Shown here: positions 53,089-61,707 of the stretch, piece by piece
Layout of the letters: each line of letters begins with the position of its first letter
How positions within the stretch are numbered: position 1 is the first letter of the stretch
Assembly: GCF_004368785.1 (NCBI RefSeq)
Contig: NZ_SODM01000001.1
Span: forward strand, 310,001-374,000
Reading direction: 5' to 3'
DNA: 64,000 bases
Origin: Flavobacterium sp. 270
GTDB lineage: Bacteria > Bacteroidota > Bacteroidia > Flavobacteriales > Flavobacteriaceae
Made by a program: the position numbers and the translations under genes
The notes under the pieces: generated by a model
The model's database searches: none
Seen by the model: the letters and a program-made list of their open reading frames with translations, nothing else
Told to the model about the DNA's origin: nothing

Positions 53089-56000
53089 ATGGACAATATG
53101 AGTGATAAAATTTTTGACATCAGAAAACAGAGTTTTCCAATAGTAGGAATTGCCACAACTCTGGAAAGCTTTGAGGAAGTTAAGGTATTTGTAAAAAATC
53201 TCCCGATTGAAAGCAATATGTCTTTTATTCTTTACTTAGAAGACCAAAAAGAATCGGAAACTGAGTTGTTTAAACAAATTTCTGATAACACAAATTTAAA
53301 GGTATCGACTATCGAGCCAGGAAATTTTTTAGAGCCTGATAAACTTTATATCTTAAAATCAGATCAAACATTATCACACAGCAGCGGTACATTATCTATA
53401 TCCAACAGACGACACGGAGTTGATTCACTATCTGCTATAGACCATTTTTTTGTATCTCTTGCGTTGGCCTGCAAGGAGTTTTCTCGTGCAATTTTACTTT
53501 CAGAAAACTCTACGGACGGTTTAATGGGCCTCAATTATATTAAAGAACAAGGTGGAACTGCCTTTGCACGAATGCCTGAAACCATACAGGAAAACGGCAG
53601 ACAATATCAGGATTCATTATCTGAAGCTGCTGACTTTGTTTTAAAGACTAGAGATATTCCTTCGCAGTTGCAACTTTTAGAAGCTGTTTATGATTCTAAC
53701 TATTCATTGAGCACAGAAAAAGATAAACATATACTGGAAGGCGACGATGAAACTTATATTTCTATACTTAATCTGCTGCGACTAACAACCGGAAATGATT
53801 TTTCTAATTACAAAGAGCCGACAATTCGAAGGAGAATAGCCCGAAGAATGGTTATCGCAAAGATAAATACGTCGAAGTTATATCTTGGTTTCCTTAAAGA
53901 TAACCCGGTAGAAGTCGACTTGCTTTTTAATGATCTTCTAATTCCCGTAACCGACTTTTTTAGGGATTCTCAGGTCTTTAAAATGCTTCCGGAAATTGTA
54001 TTTCCTAAAATAATAGAAAACAAAAAAAATAACGACCGAATTAGAATATGGGTTGCAGGATGTTCGACCGGAGAAGAAGCGTATTCGATTGCAATTGCGC
54101 TGCATGAATTTCTAGCATCAAAAAAAATAGCTATAAAAGTCCAGATTTTTGCCTCTGACATTTCTGAAAGAGCAATCTCTAAAGCGCGTGCCGGAATTTA
54201 TTCGCGTCAGGACGTTCGCCGAATATCAGAAAACAGGCTTTCGAGGTATTTTACAAAAATTGAAAGCTCTTACCATATCAATAAAGAAATCCGTGATTTC
54301 TGTATTTTTGCATCACATAATTTTATAAAAGATCCGCCTTTTGCAAAACTAGACCTTGTGTCTTGTAGAAATGCATTGATTTATTTGGACTCTTATCTGC
54401 AGAAAAAAGCATTTAAAACTTTCCACTACGGTTTGTTGCCAACAGGAATGCTTTTGCTGGGCAAATCAGAATCAACAAGTTATACTCCGGGATTATTTGA
54501 GCCTTTGGTTAAAAACCTTAAAATTTTCAGCCGACAAAATAGTGTTCACGCCAAAATTCCGATCTCAAGAGAAAGCCTTGACACGGTTGCTGTTGCAAAA
54601 GCAAAAACAGCCAAAAAGGAACTTTCGCAGCCTCACTTTCAAGAAGCAGCGCAAAATATTCTTTACAACAATTATACTCCGGCAGGAGTAATTGTTAATG
54701 AGAAAAAAGAAATCATTCACTTTCATGGTGACACTGGTGCTTTTTTGCTTTCTCCACAGGGTAAACCTAATTTTAATATCTTAGAAATGGTTCGGGAAGG
54801 ACTTGCTTTTGAAGTTCGTTCTGCGCTTTTAGACGCTCGCAAAACTGGGCAGAAAGCAGTAAAAACTGCCATACCGGTAAAAGACAGGAAATACATGGCA
54901 GATATTGAAGTTGTTCCGCTAAGCGAAAGCTTTGAAGAAAAACATTATCTGATCCTTTTCCGAAAAAGCGTTAAAATAGTGGGAGAGCTTTTAGATGCTG
55001 ACGGAGTACAAGGCAGTGCAGAGAAAAGAATCAAAACGCTGGAAAAAGAAATTGAACAGCTTCGCGAAGATATCAAAAAAGTAACTGAGGATCAGGAATT
55101 AGCCAATGAAGAACTGCAAAGTACCAACGAGGAACTTTTAAGTACGAGTGAAGAATTGCAGACTTTAAATGAAGAATTAGAAACTTCTGCCGAACAGCTT
55201 CAGTCAAACAATGAAGAGCTAATAGCGATGAACGAAGAGCTGGTAGACAGACAAGAGCAACTTGTTTTATCCCGTCTTTATGCGGAAGCTATTACGGAGA
55301 ATATTAGAGAACCTTTGCTGATTATCAATAATGAAATGCGGGTTAAAAGTGCAAATGCTTCATTTTACAGTCAATTCTCTGTTAGCGAAGACGCTATTGA
55401 AAGCCGAATTATTTTTGATACGATTCTGGCTTCGGGAAATCTTGTCGATCTGCGTCCTCAAATTGAACATTCAATTTCTAAAGGCATTAAATTGGACAAT
55501 GCTGAAGTGAAAATTATAATGGGCAACGGTCATGAAAAAACAATGATCATGAATGTTAGGCCAATTAGCAATAATAAATTGGGAGAGCCTCTGGCGCTGC
55601 TTGCTTTTGAAGATATTACAGATCTGCTGCGTACTAATAAAATGCTTGCATCTACTAATAATAATCTGGAAGATAAGAACAAACAACTGGCCTCTTTTAC
55701 TGCTGTTGCCAGTCATGACTTGCAGGAGCCTTTAAGAAAGATCAGTCTTTTTTCTGGTATGATAACCAATAATCCCGACAATGTTCTTTCAGAGGAATCA
55801 ACTTTACATCTTAACCGTATACTTGTAAGTGCCGGAAGAATGCAGCATCTTATTGATGATTTACTTATGTATTCTAAAGTTACCAGTGTCAATCAGGGAG
55901 ATTTTATTGAGACCGATATAGCACAGCTTATTCAGGACGCGTGTGATGAGATTGATGATATGATACTTAGTAAAAAAGCTGTAATTACCATTGGAGAAAT

Positions 56001-56406
56001 ACCCGCTATAAAAACTATACCCGCTTTAATGCGTCAGGTTTTCATCAATTTAATATCAAATTCGCTGAAATATAGTAAAGAGCAAGAATCACCAATTATA
56101 AAAATTACTGCATCGGCAGGCAATATAGCTGATTCGGCACTTATTGATTCTGATAAAACTTTTATTTGTATATCTGTTAATGATAATGGTATTGGATTTC
56201 CAGAAACTGCCCGATTACGACTCTTCGATCCTTTTTTCAGACTGCACAGCAAAGAAGAGTATGAAGGTACGGGAATTGGTTTGGCGCTCTGCAAAAAAAT
56301 AATGGATCTTCATTCTGGTTATATCACCTGCACGGGAGAAACTGGAAAGGGTTCTGAATTCAATCTATATTTTCCTATTTTTACATTAACCACAGAAACA
56401 AACTAA
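53089..56406 (+). CDS. CheB/CheR methyltransferase-PAS-histidine kinase fusion
   Basis: 1105 residues from ATG 53089 (or 1102 from ATG 53098). Domains in order: a CheB-like part (about 15-200), CheR (about 215-480; RRIARRM and the SAM motif IWVAGCSTGEEAYSIAIAL), a long coiled coil of EELQSTNEELL type (about 645-720), a PAS domain, HisKA with His876 in ASHDLQEPLRKI, and HATPase (GTGIGLALCKKIMDLHSG). In the CheB part the catalytic Ser and His are not seen (GIATTLES; FILYLED), while LSENSTDGLMG may keep the Asp, so methylesterase activity is probably lost. A response regulator follows after 4 bases. Confidence 0.9.
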   Translation: MDNMSDKIFDIRKQSFPIVGIATTLESFEEVKVFVKNLPIESNMSFILYLEDQKESETELFKQISDNTNLKVSTIEPGNFLEPDKLYILKSDQTLSHSSGTLSISNRRHGVDSLSAIDHFFVSLALACKEFSRAILLSENSTDGLMGLNYIKEQGGTAFARMPETIQENGRQYQDSLSEAADFVLKTRDIPSQLQLLEAVYDSNYSLSTEKDKHILEGDDETYISILNLLRLTTGNDFSNYKEPTIRRRIARRMVIAKINTSKLYLGFLKDNPVEVDLLFNDLLIPVTDFFRDSQVFKMLPEIVFPKIIENKKNNDRIRIWVAGCSTGEEAYSIAIALHEFLASKKIAIKVQIFASDISERAISKARAGIYSRQDVRRISENRLSRYFTKIESSYHINKEIRDFCIFASHNFIKDPPFAKLDLVSCRNALIYLDSYLQKKAFKTFHYGLLPTGMLLLGKSESTSYTPGLFEPLVKNLKIFSRQNSVHAKIPISRESLDTVAVAKAKTAKKELSQPHFQEAAQNILYNNYTPAGVIVNEKKEIIHFHGDTGAFLLSPQGKPNFNILEMVREGLAFEVRSALLDARKTGQKAVKTAIPVKDRKYMADIEVVPLSESFEEKHYLILFRKSVKIVGELLDADGVQGSAEKRIKTLEKEIEQLREDIKKVTEDQELANEELQSTNEELLSTSEELQTLNEELETSAEQLQSNNEELIAMNEELVDRQEQLVLSRLYAEAITENIREPLLIINNEMRVKSANASFYSQFSVSEDAIESRIIFDTILASGNLVDLRPQIEHSISKGIKLDNAEVKIIMGNGHEKTMIMNVRPISNNKLGEPLALLAFEDITDLLRTNKMLASTNNNLEDKNKQLASFTAVASHDLQEPLRKISLFSGMITNNPDNVLSEESTLHLNRILVSAGRMQHLIDDLLMYSKVTSVNQGDFIETDIAQLIQDACDEIDDMILSKKAVITIGEIPAIKTIPALMRQVFINLISNSLKYSKEQESPIIKITASAGNIADSALIDSDKTFICISVNDNGIGFPETARLRLFDPFFRLHSKEEYEGTGIGLALCKKIMDLHSGYITCTGETGKGSEFNLYFPIFTLTTETN

Positions 56407-56410
56407 CATT

Positions 56411-56833
56411 ATGTCAAAATCAGGACCAATAGTTCTACTTGAAGACGATCACGATGACAGAATCTTCATGGAAACCATTTTTTCCGAACTCGGAATTGAA
56501 AATGAGCGTGTTTATCTAAAAAATTCAGACGAAGCATTAGAGTTTCTTCATAATACATCAAAATCACTTTTTCTTATTTTCTGCGATGTAAATCTGCGGG
56601 GAAAAAATGGTCTGGAACTTAAAAGAGAAATAGACAACCATAAACAGTTAAGACTAAAAAGTATTCCTTTTGTTTTCTATTCGACTTCTATTCGACAAGA
56701 ACAGGTAATTGAAGCGTATACTGAACTTACAGTACAAGGTTTTTTTAAAAAAGAAAATGATTTATCAGAAGCTAAAACTTCTATAGCTACTATAATTGCT
56801 TATTGGAAACTTTGCAGGCATCCGAATATGTAA
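56411..56833 (+). CDS. Single-domain response regulator (Rcp-like)
   Basis: 140 residues, one receiver domain: VLLEDDHDDRIFMETIFSEL, phospho-acceptor Asp in LIFCDVNLRGKNGLEL, VFYSTS switch and FFKKEN Lys. It begins 4 bases after the CheB/CheR-kinase stop, so it is almost certainly the phosphorylation target of that kinase. No output domain. Confidence 0.9.
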   Translation: MSKSGPIVLLEDDHDDRIFMETIFSELGIENERVYLKNSDEALEFLHNTSKSLFLIFCDVNLRGKNGLELKREIDNHKQLRLKSIPFVFYSTSIRQEQVIEAYTELTVQGFFKKENDLSEAKTSIATIIAYWKLCRHPNM

Positions 56834-56880
56834 TTTTAGTTACTTAGCTGTTTTGTTTTATATGCATTGTACAATTAAAT

Positions 56881-57504
56881 ATGGATAACACTATTTTAGA
56901 AGATTGCCTGCCAAGTTTAGGTGCTGAACTTATTACCGAAATTAAAAAATTCGGAACTGTTAAAACCTATTCCAAGAATGATTTTATTGTCAAACAAGGT
57001 CAGTTTGTTCGCAATTTGCCCATTGTTCTAACGGGCAGCGTAAAAGTCTACAGCAACGAAGAAGACTTACAATTTCTATTGTATTATATCCAGCAAGGCG
57101 AATCTTGTATTTTTAGTTTTGCTCATTTATTTAGTCAGGATGCTATAAATTTTTCAGCAATTCCAGAAAAAAAAGCAGACATTTTATTACTGCCTATAGA
57201 GAAAGTAAAAGAATGGATATTGAGATATCCAACATTTAACAAGCTGGTTATTGGAGAGTTTCAAAAACATTACAATGAACTTTTAGAAGCCACAAAACAA
57301 ATTATCTGTTACAAACTTGAAGACAGACTTCTTACTTATTTGAAAAATAAAAGCACTGTTTCTAACTCCAAAGAACTGCCTGTTTCTCATAAAGATATTG
57401 CCGATGATTTAGGAACTTCACGGGTAGTTATTTCCAGATTAATGAAAAAGCTGGAACTTGATGGAAAAGTTTTTCAGGATGGACGAAAAATAAAAATGCT
57501 CTAG
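56881..57504 (+). CDS. Crp/Fnr-family regulator
   Basis: 207 residues: a cyclic-nucleotide-binding-like domain (FIVKQGQFVRNLPIVLTGSV, about 35-120) and a C-terminal winged helix (PVSHKDIADDLGTSRVVISR, then LMKKLELDGKV). The Cys residues of Fnr [4Fe-4S] clusters are absent at the N-terminus. It lies between the kinase/regulator pair and the catalase-like gene. A palindrome at 57505 and one at 60317 are candidate targets. Confidence 0.9.
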   Translation: MDNTILEDCLPSLGAELITEIKKFGTVKTYSKNDFIVKQGQFVRNLPIVLTGSVKVYSNEEDLQFLLYYIQQGESCIFSFAHLFSQDAINFSAIPEKKADILLLPIEKVKEWILRYPTFNKLVIGEFQKHYNELLEATKQIICYKLEDRLLTYLKNKSTVSNSKELPVSHKDIADDLGTSRVVISRLMKKLELDGKVFQDGRKIKML

Positions 57505-57520
57505 TGTAACAAATGTAACC
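57505..57520. promoter_or_regulatory. Possible Crp/Fnr-type site upstream of the catalase-like gene
   Basis: TGTAACAAATGTAACC can be read as TGTAAC-aaat-GTTACA with two mismatches, or as a direct repeat TGTAAC. It follows the regulator's stop codon and precedes the catalase-like start by about 55 bases. Confidence 0.3.
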
Positions 57521-57574
57521 AATATTCTTTTTTGGGTTTTCTAATATTGCATAACCAATTTTAAAAATAAGGTT

Positions 57575-58558
57575 ATGAAAATCTCAAAAAAAATTATCGT
57601 TTTTAGCATTATGACAGCATCGTTTGTTAGTAATGCACAAACTACTGAAACCAAATCAACTCCAAATGAAATGGTAGATGCTCTTCATGGCACATTCGGA
57701 AAACATCCACATGCAAGAGCGGTACATGCTAAAGGCATTATTACAGAAGGTTATTTTGAAGCTGCCAAAGAAGCCAAAAAAATTACTAAGGCCGTTCAGT
57801 TTCAAAACAAAAAAACACCAATTACTGTTCGTTTCTCTGATTTTACAGGGATTCCGACGATTCCAGATACGGTTGGAGTATCCAATCCAAGAGGATTGGC
57901 TATAAAATTTCATTTGCCAAATGGAACAAGTTCAGACATCGTAACGCATAGTTTTAATGGTTTCCCAACCGCTAATACAGATGAATTTATAAAGCTTTTG
58001 GGCGCTATTGCACAAAGTGGCGCAAACGCACCAAAACCAACAGCATTAGAAAAGTTTTTTGAAACACATCCAATTGCTAAAACGTTCTTAACAACTCAAA
58101 AACCACCATCAACAAGTTTTGGTACGCTTTCTTATTTTGGCGTAAACTCGTATAAATTTACTAACGCAAAGGACGAATCAAAATTTATCCGATATCAATT
58201 TATTCCAGAAGATGGTGAAAAATTTTTAAGTAAAGAACAGCTTTCAAAATCGGGTCCTGATTATTTGTATGAAGAAATAAAAGCTCATTTAGTCGCCAAA
58301 CCTATTAAATTTAAGCTGTATGCGCAAATTGCAGTTTCAGGAGATGCAATAGCAGATCCGTCTATTGTCTGGCCTGATTCAAGAGAGCGCGTTTTGTTGG
58401 GTACAATTACCATAACTAAAATTGGAAACAATGATTTGGAAGCAGATAAACAATTGCGTTTTATTCCAAATAACCTAACCGATGGCATAGGAACTGCTGA
58501 TCCAATGCTGGAAGATCGTTCTAAAGCGTATCCGGTTTCACAAAAAGAACGTCAATAA
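57575..58558 (+). CDS. Exported catalase-family (SrpA-like) peroxidase
   Basis: 327 residues with a signal peptide (about 1-21, ending SNAQ). The haem-enzyme core is that of the short catalase family: the distal His in HPHARAVHAKGIITEGYFEA, the FSDFTGIPTIPDT strand, VSNPRGLAIKFHLPNGT, and the proximal Tyr region EDRSKAYPVS. Periplasmic location suggests peroxide defence outside the cytoplasm. It follows the Crp/Fnr gene by 70 bases. A small 79-residue gene lies 22 bases downstream and is probably co-transcribed. Confidence 0.85.
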   Translation: MKISKKIIVFSIMTASFVSNAQTTETKSTPNEMVDALHGTFGKHPHARAVHAKGIITEGYFEAAKEAKKITKAVQFQNKKTPITVRFSDFTGIPTIPDTVGVSNPRGLAIKFHLPNGTSSDIVTHSFNGFPTANTDEFIKLLGAIAQSGANAPKPTALEKFFETHPIAKTFLTTQKPPSTSFGTLSYFGVNSYKFTNAKDESKFIRYQFIPEDGEKFLSKEQLSKSGPDYLYEEIKAHLVAKPIKFKLYAQIAVSGDAIADPSIVWPDSRERVLLGTITITKIGNNDLEADKQLRFIPNNLTDGIGTADPMLEDRSKAYPVSQKERQ

Positions 58559-58580
58559 TATAACATAAAATAGAAACGAT

Positions 58581-58820
58581 ATGTCTGAAACAATTCAATT
58601 AATCCCAAACAATTCCTTAATTACAGCAACTCCCGAAGAAGGAAGACAGTTAGCTGTAAAAATGGCAAGGCTGATTATTAAATATACACAGCCAGATGCT
58701 GCAATACGAGAAAATCTACGCCCAATTTATGCCGAAAACGCAGCAATGCTTATTGCCATTGGTCAAACCGTAGCAACCGAATTTGCAACAATTGCTGCTG
58801 CGAATAATTATTGGAAATAA
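58581..58820 (+). CDS. Small helical protein of unknown function
   Basis: 79 residues: ATPEEGRQLAVKMARLIIKY and AAMLIAIGQTVATEFATIAA are amphipathic helices. No signal peptide. The 22-base gap to the catalase-like gene and a strong terminator downstream indicate one operon. Not recognised. Confidence 0.6.
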   Translation: MSETIQLIPNNSLITATPEEGRQLAVKMARLIIKYTQPDAAIRENLRPIYAENAAMLIAIGQTVATEFATIAAANNYWK

Positions 58821-58853
58821 GCTCCAAAATATGCAGATTAGCTTAATTTGATT

Positions 58854-58893
58854 AAAACAAAACCCAAGTCGAAATTGACTTGGGTTTTGTTTT
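58854..58893. terminator. Perfect bidirectional terminator
   Basis: A 17-bp perfect stem (58854-58870 with 58877-58893, AAAACAAAACCCAAGTC arm) and 6-base loop, between convergent operons. Confidence 0.9.
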
Positions 58894-58910
58894 AAAGAAT
58901 GCAATATTAT

Positions 58911-59387
58911 CTAGTTTTTTAATCTGGGATCATATTGTTTATCCAGATAATCTAAGCCGAGAGGACCAATGGCATATACTTGAGTAACATATTCACCCGA
59001 TTTGGCCAGATGAAAATGAGGAGTATTTCCTGGTAATACGACCACAGCACCTACCGGATAGGCTTGTAATTTACTTTCATCATACTTCTCTCCTATTCCA
59101 ATGTAAAATACACCTGAAATTACAGTATAAATTCTGTCTTCGGGATGTACATGAGGCATTATTTTTTCACCATTTGGCACCTTTACCCTCACAATAAATG
59201 GTTCGGGTTTAGCAGGATTACCAACTAAAACAGCAAGTTTTACATTTTGAGGAAATGCAGGGAAAGATTTCCAGGTTATGTTTTCAGAATTTATTGAGTT
59301 AAACTCTTTCGGACTTATACCTTGACCTGAAATCAGTTCTGAAGCCATAAGAATAAGGCTCAGTACTAGGAATTTATTAGATTTCAT
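58911..59387 (-). CDS. Exported cupin-domain protein
   Basis: 158 residues from ATG 59387, which gives a clean signal peptide (KFLVLSLILMASELISGQG); nine extra codons upstream have no support. Cupin motifs GEKIMPHVHPEDRIYTVISG and GNTPHFHLAKSGEYV hold the metal-binding His residues. A small beta-barrel, possibly binding a metal or sugar in the periplasm. It lies 66 bases after the DJ-1 gene on the same strand. Confidence 0.85.
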   Translation of the reverse strand: MKSNKFLVLSLILMASELISGQGISPKEFNSINSENITWKSFPAFPQNVKLAVLVGNPAKPEPFIVRVKVPNGEKIMPHVHPEDRIYTVISGVFYIGIGEKYDESKLQAYPVGAVVVLPGNTPHFHLAKSGEYVTQVYAIGPLGLDYLDKQYDPRLKN

Positions 59388-59453
59388 AATAATTATTTTT
59401 AAAAGATTTGGCACAGCTTTTTAAAGTGTGCCAAATTCTTAATTAAATGAAGT

Positions 59454-60260
59454 TTAATTTATTTTTGATAATAATTTGGAAGCAACTTCTTCTGCCGATT
59501 GAGGATTTTGACCCGATAATAATAAACCGTCTTCTACTACATAAGAATTCCAATCAGGACCTTTAGTATAATTTCCCCCATGTTCTTTTAATTTATCTTC
59601 TAGTAAAAAGGGTACCACTTTAGTCAAACCAACAGCTGCTTCTTCTGTGTTAGTAAAACCAGTCACTTTTTTTCCGGCAATCAGATAGTTTCCGTCTTTG
59701 CTTTTAACATTTACTAAAGCCGCTGGCGCATGACATACAAAAGCAATTGGTTTGCTGTTATTGTAAAAATCCTGAATTAGTTTTATCGAATTTTTATCAG
59801 TTGCAAGATCCCACATTGGTCCATGTCCTCCAGGATAGAAAACTGCCTTAAAATCTTTTTGCTTAACGCTTGTAATCTTCACTGTAGTGCTTAATGCGGT
59901 TTGCGCATTTTTATCAGCATAAAAACGTTTAGTCGAAGCTGTCTGAAAAGATGCATCTGTACTTTTTGGATCTATTGGAGCTTGCCCTCCTTTTGGTGTA
60001 GCAATTACTACTTCAATTCCTTTGTCTAAAAAGTAATAATAAGGTGTTGCAAATTCTTCAATCCATGAACCTGTTGGTTTACCCGTATCTCCTAATTTGT
60101 CATGAGAAGTTAAAACAAAAAGTATTTTTGTTTTTTTGTTTTCCTGTGCAATTGTAGCAAAACTTGCTATCAATAAAAGAGCAATAAATAATGATTTAAC
60201 TATGCTGCTCCAATCTATAGGGTTTAGCGCCAATACGATTTCTTTTTCTTGTGTTTTCAT
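59454..60260 (-). CDS. DJ-1/PfpI (HSP31-like) glutamine-amidotransferase-fold protein
   Basis: 268 residues. The N-terminus is about 38 residues longer than the core and contains a hydrophobic segment (SLFIALLLIASFATIAQ), so export is likely. The nucleophile elbow is FVCHAPAALV with the catalytic Cys; FYPGGHGPMWDLA and GNYTKGPDWNSYVVEDGLLL are typical of HSP31-like glyoxalase III/deglycase relatives. It begins 24 bases from a -7-like box (TTACTTTG) with a CRP-type palindrome upstream, so it is probably activated by a Crp/Fnr regulator. Confidence 0.85.
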   Translation of the reverse strand: MKTQEKEIVLALNPIDWSSIVKSLFIALLLIASFATIAQENKKTKILFVLTSHDKLGDTGKPTGSWIEEFATPYYYFLDKGIEVVIATPKGGQAPIDPKSTDASFQTASTKRFYADKNAQTALSTTVKITSVKQKDFKAVFYPGGHGPMWDLATDKNSIKLIQDFYNNSKPIAFVCHAPAALVNVKSKDGNYLIAGKKVTGFTNTEEAAVGLTKVVPFLLEDKLKEHGGNYTKGPDWNSYVVEDGLLLSGQNPQSAEEVASKLLSKIN

Positions 60261-60799
60261 TTTGTTATGTGTTTAAAATTATAGTACAAAGTAAAAACAC
60301 AAACAGAAGATGGTTACGTGATGTACATCACATTGTTTAATAAGCAGTCAGATCACGTTGATCTTTAATGAGTTTAAAAGACTTATTGAAGAGTATCACA
60401 TTAAATTATTGATGATTTGAATTCTCTTCATTTTTTTATATTTTTTTTTAATAATACCATTTTTAATATCGAAAAAAATTGCACAAAATACATATTCTGG
60501 ATTTTTGTGTACGTAAAAACGTACTTTATTACCCCATCTGCAAATTATTATTAATCAACTTTGTATCAGTTAATTAACAATTACTTAACGATCGTAAAAT
60601 GTGATTTTTAATTAACAGTAATGTCAAGTTCCGGACAATTGTATGAAACATAATACAATAAAGACGTTGTTTTTATTTACCGATTCATTGATGCGGATTT
60701 CGAGAATTGGAAAAATTCTCTGTTTCAGTATCAAATGATTTTAACCACTTTTTATTATTTACTAACTATTAATTATTTACTAACCTTTAATTTTTTAAA
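60261..60799. other. Gene-free region between the DJ-1 and PL14-like genes
   Basis: 539 bases between divergent genes. It contains the CRP-like palindrome at 60317 and, just before the PL14-like start, ATTATTTACTAAC repeated 18 bases apart (60754-60766 and 60772-60784). No coding frame looks real. Confidence 0.55.
60317..60332 (-). promoter_or_regulatory. CRP-type palindrome in class II position for the DJ-1 gene
   Basis: CGTGATGTACATCACA contains the perfect 14-bp palindrome GTGATGTACATCAC (GTGA-N6-TCAC core of CRP/FNR sites). A -7-like box TTACTTTG is read on the minus strand at 60296-60289. The palindrome is centred about 40 bases upstream of the expected start, the usual place for a class II activator. 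Confidence 0.55.
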
Positions 60800-61591
60800 A
60801 TGAAAAAAGCCTTAAAATTAACAAGTTTACTATTTATTACTGCATTAGTGTTTAATTCCTGCGAAAAGGAACAAGATTTGAATGAGCAGCCACAAGCCGT
60901 TAACAAAGAAACATCACAAAGTGCTCAAAAAGATGCGTCGCAAAACACGAACAAAGAAGCTGCTGTAGCTGCAGCACTAGGTAGTGCGGGTGCCAGAACA
61001 ATCACATTGCAAACTAATACACTATCATGTCCAGGTGGCTTGTGTACATCGTACGGTGTTTGGTCAACGGGCGTTTATACTGTTTGGTTCCAGATGAAAT
61101 TTAATAACGGATTTTATTGGAGCCGAGGCGGTAAATGCGGATATGGTATCTTAATTGGTGATCAGAATACTGGCGGTGATCCAGGATGGGACGGAAATGG
61201 AGGAAGTGCCAGATTTATGTGGTATTGCCCAAATGGATCTAACTCTGCCAAAGGAAGCGGAGCTTACCTTCAACCTTATGTATATTATAAAGATCAGCCA
61301 GGACAATTTGGTAATGATTTCGGAAAAAAATATTACATACAAGAAGGAGTTACCTATAACTGTCAGATATCTGTTAAGTTAAATACTGGATCAAGTACTA
61401 ATGGATACGTTAAATATTATGTAAATGGAACGGAGATATTGAATCAAACAATTCGTTGGGTTACTAATGATTCTAAACGAAATGTAAATGCAGTAAGTCT
61501 TCATACTTTCCGTGGTGGTAGTCAAGAATACTGGAAAGCTCCGGTAACAAGTTCTATTTATTATCCTAGTGCATCTTGGGATGCTCTATAA
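60800..61591 (+). CDS. Lipoprotein resembling polysaccharide lyase family 14
   Basis: 263 residues. Lipoprotein signal (LLFITALVFNSCEKEQ), then a Gln/Lys/Ala-rich linker (about 25-65). The mature domain has YTVWFQMKFNNGFYWSRGGK, NGGSARFMWYCPNG, VYYKDQPGQFGNDFGKKYY and ISVKLNTGSSTNGYVKYYVN, which is the jelly-roll pattern of PL14 alginate/glucuronan lyases and relatives. Catalytic residues were not confirmed. It is probably outer-membrane anchored. A terminator follows. Confidence 0.6.
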   Translation: MKKALKLTSLLFITALVFNSCEKEQDLNEQPQAVNKETSQSAQKDASQNTNKEAAVAAALGSAGARTITLQTNTLSCPGGLCTSYGVWSTGVYTVWFQMKFNNGFYWSRGGKCGYGILIGDQNTGGDPGWDGNGGSARFMWYCPNGSNSAKGSGAYLQPYVYYKDQPGQFGNDFGKKYYIQEGVTYNCQISVKLNTGSSTNGYVKYYVNGTEILNQTIRWVTNDSKRNVNAVSLHTFRGGSQEYWKAPVTSSIYYPSASWDAL

Positions 61592-61628
61592 TAATTTATA
61601 GTTTTTAAACATTTGCCCGGAATAAATA

Positions 61629-61660
61629 AAAAGCCTGAGAATCTATATTCTCAGGCTTTT
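61629..61660. terminator. Bidirectional terminator
   Basis: AAAAGCCTGAGAAT/ATTCTCAGGCTTTT, 14-bp perfect stem, 4-base loop, between the convergent PL14-like and ThuA genes. Confidence 0.9.
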
Positions 61661-61707
61661 CTTTTTATAATGACTTTGACTTTTAAATTTTAATTTATCA
61701 AAGAAAC

